A DNA stretch of 11,025 nucleotides from JANXVV01 sp038230975 (lineage in GTDB: Bacteria; Planctomycetota; Phycisphaerae; Tepidisphaerales; Tepidisphaeraceae), in NCBI GenBank assembly GCA_038230975.1, contig JBBRMF010000175.1:1-11025 (forward strand), in the 5' to 3' direction. Numbering within the stretch: the first letter of the stretch is position 1; each line of letters opens with the position of its first letter. The notes under the pieces were generated by a model. It had not been told where the DNA came from and ran no database searches. It saw only the letters and a list, made by a program, of their open reading frames with translations. The position numbers were made by a program, and so were the translations under genes. Positions 7,369 to 11,025 of this stretch are shown here, piece after piece.

Positions 7369-7611
7369 ATGGAATCAACTTGGCAAATCAAGATGCATTA
7401 CGATGGTAAATGCCAGCTTTTTTCGAGCGAGATGGCGTTGTTGCGGAAGCGAAACGGACACGGCGTTATCGCGTTTGAAGACATAGCCCTTCCGGAGTTT
7501 GACGCCGGTAAATATGGGCTGACGATGGAGCAGGTAGTCGGGGCAATGCACGCGATTCTGCCGGATACTTCAATCGTTCGCGGCGTTGATGTCTTCGCCG
7601 AAGTGAATTAA
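7369..7611 (+). CDS. DCC-family (DUF393) thioredoxin-like protein, shortened and lacking the second active-site Cys
   Basis: The 80-aa product begins like a DCC-family thiol-disulfide oxidoreductase: MHYDGKCQLF at 9-18, then SSEMALLRKRNGHGVIAFEDIALPEFD and, near the end, VRGVDVFAEV. The family motif is DGxCxxC; here the first Cys (residue 15) is present but the second is replaced by Phe18 (TTT), so disulfide chemistry should be lost. Family members are usually about 110-140 aa. After the stop at 7609-7611 the same frame reads AVGWEWLAWPMR, which looks like the next family segment, so the stop appears premature; further on the similarity fades or shifts frame. A GTG at 7360 is an alternative start. 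It follows the broken esterase by 54 nt and precedes a SOUL-like gene. I regard it as a probable pseudogene. Confidence 0.6.
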   Translation: MESTWQIKMHYDGKCQLFSSEMALLRKRNGHGVIAFEDIALPEFDAGKYGLTMEQVVGAMHAILPDTSIVRGVDVFAEVN

Positions 7612-7731
7612 GCCGTCGGATGGGAATGGCTCGCATGGCCGATGCGCGGACGGTTGACACGGCCCCTGGCAATCGTCCAATCTCAACCCACATCGCGAGC
7701 TGTCTTGCCTGCATCGACGGAGGATTCTGAA
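7612..7731 (+). pseudogene. Likely decayed 3' remainder of the DCC-family gene
   Basis: Directly after the stop at 7609-7611 the same frame encodes AVGWEWLAWPMRGRLTRPLA, resembling the part of DCC proteins that usually reads (Y)RAVG..WL.AP.R. Past about 7670 the similarity seems to move to another frame (GNRPISTHIASCLACIDGGF, ending at the TGA at 7728-7730), which has the NR and Cys pattern seen near the C-terminus of some members. This second step is tentative. The ribosome binding site of the next gene, GGAGG at 7719-7723, lies within this stretch. Confidence 0.4.
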
Positions 7732-8241
7732 ATGAAAAAACCGTTTATGATTGGAGAGGCTCGGCTTCCAGAAGGCTTTCCTCCGCCGGGACCGGCGGAG
7801 GAGGTTATCATCAAGCAATTCCCTAAAAGCCGGGCTGCTGTCGTTCAATCAACGGCGGTCGATGGCGGGGAGAACAAATTGTTCGGGTCACTTTTTAACC
7901 ACATCAAATCCAACAACATTGCCATGAGCGCCATGGTCGATATGACCTGGTCCGATCCCGACGATGCCGACGATGCTGCTCGCGAAACCGCGATGGCGTT
8001 TATCTATGGCAATCAGCCGCATCCGCTGCTTGAGGCCAGGAATATTCACTATGAGTTCGCCGAACGCACGAGCGCGATCGGCAGCGGTGGGATCGGCGCG
8101 ATTCATTCGCTGGTGCGGCATGTCGGCCTGCAAGAGGCGAAACACGCACACGTTCCGCCATGTCTTCTGCAGCTTTCTGGCCCATCAAAACGGCATATCA
8201 CCCTAACAGATTATGGAAGTGCTGGGACACGGCAGCCTTGA
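7732..8241 (+). CDS. SOUL/heme-binding-like protein, C-terminus replaced by foreign sequence
   Basis: The 169-aa frame has a strong ribosome binding site (GGAGG 7719-7723). Residues 1-95 fit the SOUL family, whose members bind heme or related ligands in the cytoplasm: GEARLPEGFPPPGPAEEVII, then FPKSRAAVVQS, LFGSLFNHIKSNNIAMSAMVDMTW (where the family usually has iaMtaPVdM), and AMAFIYGN. Residues about 104-122 (IHYEFAERTSAIGSGGIG) may still be the SOUL strand that normally ends in SIGxRG. After about residue 131 (8122 onward) the DNA encodes a tyrosine recombinase in a different frame, so the last 40 or so residues are out-of-frame translation and the SOUL C-terminus is missing. Family members are typically near 200 aa. 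It is adjacent to a DCC-family gene. Probably non-functional or altered. Confidence 0.6.
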   Translation: MKKPFMIGEARLPEGFPPPGPAEEVIIKQFPKSRAAVVQSTAVDGGENKLFGSLFNHIKSNNIAMSAMVDMTWSDPDDADDAARETAMAFIYGNQPHPLLEARNIHYEFAERTSAIGSGGIGAIHSLVRHVGLQEAKHAHVPPCLLQLSGPSKRHITLTDYGSAGTRQP

Positions 8242-8365
8242 TATCGTGTTGAACTATTGCCACGCCACTGAAGAACAGCTCATTGACGCCATCGCCGCCG
8301 TCCCATTTGAGAGGATGGAGCCTGCGCACTTTGAGGAAGGGGGTGCGAATGTGGCAGAGAACTAG
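8126..8365 (+). pseudogene. Tyrosine recombinase/integrase C-terminal remnant with internal stop
   Basis: In the frame ending at TAG 8363-8365 the DNA encodes ACKRRNTHTFRHVFCSFLAH, then QNGISP, a TAA at 8204-8206, then QIMEVLGHGSLDIVLNYCHA and about 34 more residues. This is the catalytic end of a tyrosine recombinase: HxxR in HTFRH (8147-8161), LGH with His at 8228-8230, and the NYxH nucleophile Tyr at 8255-8257. The N-terminal part with the first catalytic Arg is absent, and the internal stop breaks what remains. Sequence ahead of about 8126 does not look like recombinase, so this is a fragment joined to the SOUL-like gene. It implies past integration or rearrangement here; the recombinase is too incomplete to place in a subfamily. 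Confidence 0.72.
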
Positions 8366-8453
8366 CCAAATCAGTTCTCGCTCGCGACTGCACGATTTTG
8401 TAACTTCATGATTTTGCTGAGATTATATATGATTGATCAAGAACTAAAAAAAA

Positions 8454-8481
8454 CCCACAGAACAAGCGCCGTGGGCGTTTT
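8454..8481 (+). terminator. Possible weak terminator or attenuator-like hairpin ahead of pyrH
   Basis: CCCAC (8454-8458) can pair with GTGGG (8471-8475), or instead CGCC (8467-8470) with GGCG (8474-8477), followed by TTTT at 8478-8481. The two stems exclude each other. Both are short, so a terminator for the decayed genes upstream is only possible, not shown. An A-run at 8446-8453 lies on the other side. Confidence 0.28.
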
Positions 8482-8559
8482 GTCAAGCAGCAACGGTACT
8501 TTCGTTGATTTAGTCGCGACAACCAATCCTCTGCTCTATCCTCACCCCCCATCGTCCCT

Positions 8560-8565
8560 TATAAT
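8560..8565 (+). promoter_or_regulatory. Consensus -10 box (TATAAT) directly ahead of pyrH
   Basis: A perfect TATAAT ends 9 nt before the pyrH ATG. Transcription would be expected to start about 6-8 nt after the box, that is at or within a few nt of the start codon. No good -35 box is seen at the usual spacing (8537-8542 is TATCCT). No Shine-Dalgarno sequence lies between the box and the ATG. Confidence 0.5.
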
Positions 8566-8574
8566 GCCTATCCT

Positions 8575-9333
8575 ATGCCAGACTCTCTCTCAGCACAGAA
8601 CAAACCGATATATAAACGCGTCCTTTTGAAGATCAGCGGTGAAGGCTTTTGCCATGAAGGGGGCTTCGGGATCGAAGCCACCGAATTGGAAAATATCGCC
8701 CGCCAATGCATCGAAGTCGTGAAGATGGGCGTGGAATTAGCCATCGTCGTTGGTGGCGGCAACTTCATCCGCGGTGCCACGTTCGCCGAGGACGGCAACA
8801 TTCCCCGCGCGACCGCCGACTACATGGGCATGCTCGCGACCGTTCTAAACGCGGTGGCTTTGCAGGAGGCCATGGAAAAAATGGGCCAACCGACGCGCGT
8901 GCAGTCGGCCCTTAACATCTCGACGGTGGCCGAACCTTTCGTTCGCCGCCGCGCCGTGCGTCACCTGGAAAAAGGTCGCGCCCTTATATTGGCCGCTGGA
9001 ACGGGCAATCCGTTCTTCACCACCGATACCTGCGCCGCCCTTCGCGCCACTGAAATCGCCGCCGATGTATTGCTCAAGGCCACCAAAGTCGATGGCATTT
9101 ACGACTCCGATCCAAAGAAAAATAAGAACGCCAAACTCTTTCACGATGTCAGCTACCCTGAAGTCCTTGCCAAGCAATTAAAGGTGATGGATCTCACCGC
9201 GATTACTTTGTGCATGGAGCGTAAAATTCCGTTGGTCGTGTTCAATCTGAAAACGCCCGGCAACATTGCCCGGGTGATGCGCGGTGAAAAAATAGGCACG
9301 AAAATCGTGCCGCAGATCGGGGATTTGAAGTAA
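8575..9333 (+). CDS. pyrH: UMP kinase
   Basis: This 252-aa cytoplasmic enzyme phosphorylates UMP to UDP with ATP, an essential step in pyrimidine nucleotide synthesis. It is a full-length bacterial UMP kinase of the amino-acid-kinase fold: LLKISGE (17-23), VVGGGNFIRGA (58-68) for phosphate binding, RATADYMGMLAT (78-89), AAGTGNPFFTTDTCAALRA (140-158), KATKVDGIYDSDP (168-180) and VMDLTAITLC (204-213). About a dozen residues precede the conserved core, a slightly long N-terminus. The usual rpsB-tsf genes are not directly upstream; instead there are decayed genes. frr follows, as in most bacteria, but with a long hairpin in between. The start is the only sensible ATG, although no ribosome binding site precedes it. 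Confidence 0.97.
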   Translation: MPDSLSAQNKPIYKRVLLKISGEGFCHEGGFGIEATELENIARQCIEVVKMGVELAIVVGGGNFIRGATFAEDGNIPRATADYMGMLATVLNAVALQEAMEKMGQPTRVQSALNISTVAEPFVRRRAVRHLEKGRALILAAGTGNPFFTTDTCAALRATEIAADVLLKATKVDGIYDSDPKKNKNAKLFHDVSYPEVLAKQLKVMDLTAITLCMERKIPLVVFNLKTPGNIARVMRGEKIGTKIVPQIGDLK

Positions 9334-9337
9334 AAAA

Positions 9338-9402
9338 GTGGCATGGGCATCTCGCCTGTGCTTTTTTTGAACAAGCAAGCACGGGCGAGACGCCCATGCC
9401 AC
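9338..9402. repeat. Long inverted repeat (25-bp arms) between pyrH and frr
   Basis: The arm at 9338-9362 pairs with 9378-9402 over 25 positions with one A:C mismatch (9349/9391) and one G:U pair (9357/9383); the loop is 15 nt and contains a T-run. The motif contains GGGCATCTCGCC / GGGCGAGACGCCC. Read through on the minus strand it gives peptides such as AWASRPCL and RRDAHAT, which I recall as recurrent spurious translations in planctomycete and verrucomicrobial genomes, suggesting a dispersed REP-like element. A-run before (9332-9337) and T-run after (9406-9410) also make it terminator-like in both directions. Confidence 0.85.
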
Positions 9403-9427
9403 CGATTTTTGAAAATTGGAGCCGATT

Positions 9428-9988
9428 ATGCCTGTCGACGACATTCTCCTGGACTGTGAAGAGCACATGGAAAAAGCCATCGAGCATCTGCGCCATGAGT
9501 TGCGCGCGATTCGCACGGGCCGGGCCTCTCCAGCGCTCGTCGAGCATCTGCAGGTGATGTATTACGATGCCCCGACTCCGCTGAAATCCATCGCCTCCAT
9601 CAGTGTTGTCGAGGCCACGCAATTGCTCATCAAACCTTTCAGCCCCGGCGACTTGAAGTCGATCGAAAAAGCGATCGGTGAAAGCAAGCTCGGGCTCACC
9701 GCTCACAGCGATGGCAAGCAGTTACGCCTCAACCTTCCCCCCATGTCGCAGGAACGCCGCCTGCAGATGGTCGGTCATTGCAAGCAATTCGCCGAGACCG
9801 CCAAGATCTCCGTCCGAAGTGCCCGCCGTGATGCCAACAAGCTGGTCGATACCGAGCAAAAGGGCTCCGTCATGACCGAAGACGCCGCCAAAAATGCCAA
9901 GGAATCAATCCAGGAATTGACCAAACAATATGAGACGAAGATTGATGATTTGATCGACCACAAGAAAGCGGAAGTGATGCAGGTGTGA
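9428..9988 (+). CDS. frr: Ribosome recycling factor
   Basis: At 186 aa this is the usual length for ribosome recycling factor, which with EF-G splits the post-termination ribosome. Signature stretches are LRHELRAIRTGRASPALVEHL (21-41), MYYDAPTPLKSIASISV (44-60), the hinge and domain II region (about 61-104), and VRSARRDANKLVD (129-141), with a C-terminal helix ending in KAEVMQV. The start at 9428 is chosen because GGAG (9418-9421) is 6 nt upstream and it matches the family N-terminus; an in-frame TTG at 9416 would overlap that site. It lies 94 nt after pyrH, with the long hairpin filling most of the gap. No key residue is missing. Confidence 0.97.
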   Translation: MPVDDILLDCEEHMEKAIEHLRHELRAIRTGRASPALVEHLQVMYYDAPTPLKSIASISVVEATQLLIKPFSPGDLKSIEKAIGESKLGLTAHSDGKQLRLNLPPMSQERRLQMVGHCKQFAETAKISVRSARRDANKLVDTEQKGSVMTEDAAKNAKESIQELTKQYETKIDDLIDHKKAEVMQV

Positions 9989-9994
9989 GGCTCA

Positions 9995-10077
9995 AAATCA
10001 GAAATCCGAAAAAAGCTCGAAGATCCAACTTTGAAATTCGAAATTGGAACTTCGAGCTTTTTTCGGATTTCTGATTT
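9995..10077. terminator. Perfect 28-bp-arm palindrome, probable two-way terminator
   Basis: 9995-10022 is the exact reverse complement of 10050-10077 (28 of 28), with a 27-nt loop that itself can pair (CCAA 10025-10028 with TTGG 10044-10047). The inner stem GCTCGAAG/CTTCGAGC is flanked by six A on the left and six T on the right, so either strand gives a hairpin followed by a U-run. It lies between the converging ends of frr (stop 9988) and the DUF2339 gene (stop 10099), an ideal place for a shared terminator. CTTCGAGCT occurs again at 10082-10090. The AT-rich GAAATCCGAA/AAATTCGAAATT style resembles a dispersed repeat class in planctomycete genomes. Confidence 0.85.
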
Positions 10078-10098
10078 CTCACTTCGAGCTTGCTCAAT

Positions 10099-11025
10099 TC
10101 ACACCGCCTTACCCTCCAACAACTTCGGGCTCAGCTTCCCATACAGCACTGATGTTCCGAGCAACAAAATTCCAACTCCCAGGAACGAAAGCACTCGGTA
10201 CCCCTGCCCCGCATCGGCCAGGTCCACCAACACCACTTTCACCAATGTAATCCCAAAGACTCCGAGCCCGAGATATCGCACGGGTGCCGAGCGGAAGTAA
10301 AAGCCTGCCGCGACCGATAGAATGGCATACACCGCTCCAAAGATCGACATCGCCACCTGCTTTGCAAAATAAGCATGTGTACTCGCCATCGCTCCGCTGG
10401 CGGCGAGATTCTCGAACGTGCGGTCGATCTCAATCAATCCGGTGCAGAGCAGAATCAGGGCAATCAATAAGCCAGCCGTTCGACGCGATTGCTTTACTTT
10501 GCACTCAGCGGCGATGTAACAGACCGTCGCAAGGGCGCCCACCACGACCATTGCGGTGATGGCTTGCAGATTGAAGAATATCATCGCGTGTGCCACGCCA
10601 AAACTCACGCGGAATAGCAACGAATCCAGCAGTAGAAACTTCACGGAAAGCGCCATCGGAATCCAACTGACTCGACTGAGCCACAATCGACGCCCAAACG
10701 GCGACGGTTCGATATATGCTGCAAGGATCAGTTGTGCGCTGGCGGCCAACGACCAGAGCATCGTGAATGCCAGTTGCTTGAACTGTCCCGCGGGCCAAGG
10801 CGTGATGCCACGGGCCAGCATCGCCTGCTCGATGCCGCGATCAATTTCAAAGCTGATTCCGATCGTCATCAATCCGATCACCAGCGAAGCGAGAATCAGC
10901 GTGACCTCTCGCTGATCAGCCCCCCTAAAACCTAAACGATGAAGCGTTGATACCAGCACTTCGCGACGCCACCAGAAAATCGCAACCAGCGAAAGGCAAA
11001 TCAAAATCCCCGCCGCCATCGCCGG
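10099..11025 (-). CDS. DUF2339-type large integral membrane protein, C-terminal part (5' end outside window)
   Basis: The frame is open from the right edge to the stop at 10099-10101 (308 residues seen), so the N-terminus lies outside; an internal Met at codon 3 is probably not the start. The visible part is almost entirely hydrophobic helices, roughly nine to ten membrane segments. The final section (GFYFRSAPVRYLGLGVFGITLVKVVLVDL, then GYRVLSFLGVGILLLGTSVLYGKLSP) matches the characteristic C-terminus of the DUF2339 membrane proteins, which are often 800 residues or more. Their function is unknown. The gene converges on frr, with the palindrome at 9995-10077 between them. Confidence 0.8.
   Translation of the reverse strand, partial: PAMAAGILICLSLVAIFWWRREVLVSTLHRLGFRGADQREVTLILASLVIGLMTIGISFEIDRGIEQAMLARGITPWPAGQFKQLAFTMLWSLAASAQLILAAYIEPSPFGRRLWLSRVSWIPMALSVKFLLLDSLLFRVSFGVAHAMIFFNLQAITAMVVVGALATVCYIAAECKVKQSRRTAGLLIALILLCTGLIEIDRTFENLAASGAMASTHAYFAKQVAMSIFGAVYAILSVAAGFYFRSAPVRYLGLGVFGITLVKVVLVDLADAGQGYRVLSFLGVGILLLGTSVLYGKLSPKLLEGKAV

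Larger units (their letters stand above)
8366..8574. other. Intergenic region between integrase remnant and pyrH
   Basis: The 209 nt contain no convincing gene. They are AT-richer than their surroundings in the first half. Contents are a weak promoter-like pair (TTGTAA 8398-8403 and GATTAT 8421-8426, 17-nt spacer), overlapping small hairpins near 8454-8481, and the -10 box at 8560-8565 described separately. Confidence 0.5.

Noticed and set aside
9416..9427. TTG at 9416 as the frr start
   Set aside because: It overlaps the GGAG ribosome binding site and adds residues not seen in ribosome recycling factors; ATG at 9428 gives the normal length.
9178..9516. Minus-strand frames giving AWASRPCL and RRDAHAT peptides
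   Set aside because: These are read-through of the palindrome at 9338-9402 and antisense of pyrH and frr, a well-known type of spurious protein.
9338..10077. The two palindromes as a CRISPR array or transposon ends
   Set aside because: They differ in sequence, do not form regular repeat-spacer units, and enclose only the housekeeping gene frr without any transposase.
9870..10097. Minus-strand 75-codon frame between frr and the DUF2339 gene
   Set aside because: Its sequence (EVRNQKSEKS, FGFLILSL) is a translation of the palindrome at 9995-10077, not a gene.

Overview
The window looks like a chromosomal segment of a free-living planctomycete-type bacterium (Planctomycetota, or the neighbouring PVC group). 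This is inferred from moderate-to-high GC, two exported SASA-family (sialate O-acetylesterase-like) proteins, a DCC + SOUL gene pair, Sel1-repeat and PAS-AraC genes, and spacers holding long palindromes of a dispersed-repeat type. No rRNA, tRNA, CRISPR array or complete insertion sequence was seen.

Left block (1-3882, minus strand), in transcription order: an enolase-superfamily enzyme resembling hydroxyproline-betaine epimerase / cis-3-hydroxyproline dehydratase; a 75-aa exported protein; an exported zinc metallopeptidase with HEFGH and a lethal-factor-like downstream Glu motif; and an exported SASA esterase cut off by the left window edge. The first three are packed like an operon (22-nt gap, then a 4-nt stop/start overlap). 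The esterase follows after 120 nt.

Middle block (3949-6005, plus strand): a PAS-AraC regulator diverges from the left operon and is followed 44 nt later by an exported protein with Sel1 repeats and a C39-like cysteine peptidase domain. The regulator is the natural candidate to control one or both arms.

Broken block (6174-8365, plus strand): three consecutive genes are damaged. A second SASA esterase is split by a single-base frameshift that cuts off its catalytic His. A DCC (DUF393) thioredoxin-like gene lacks its second Cys and stops early. A SOUL/heme-binding-like gene runs into the remnant of a tyrosine recombinase that itself has an internal stop. This is either a region of real decay around an old integration or a patch of poor sequence.

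Right block (8575-11025): intact housekeeping genes pyrH (UMP kinase) and frr (ribosome recycling factor), separated by a 25-bp-arm hairpin. A perfect 28-bp-arm palindrome follows frr and probably acts as a two-way terminator against the convergent 3' end of a large DUF2339 membrane-protein gene cut off by the right edge. pyrH has a consensus -10 box only 9 nt before its ATG and no ribosome binding site, so it may be read from a leaderless transcript.
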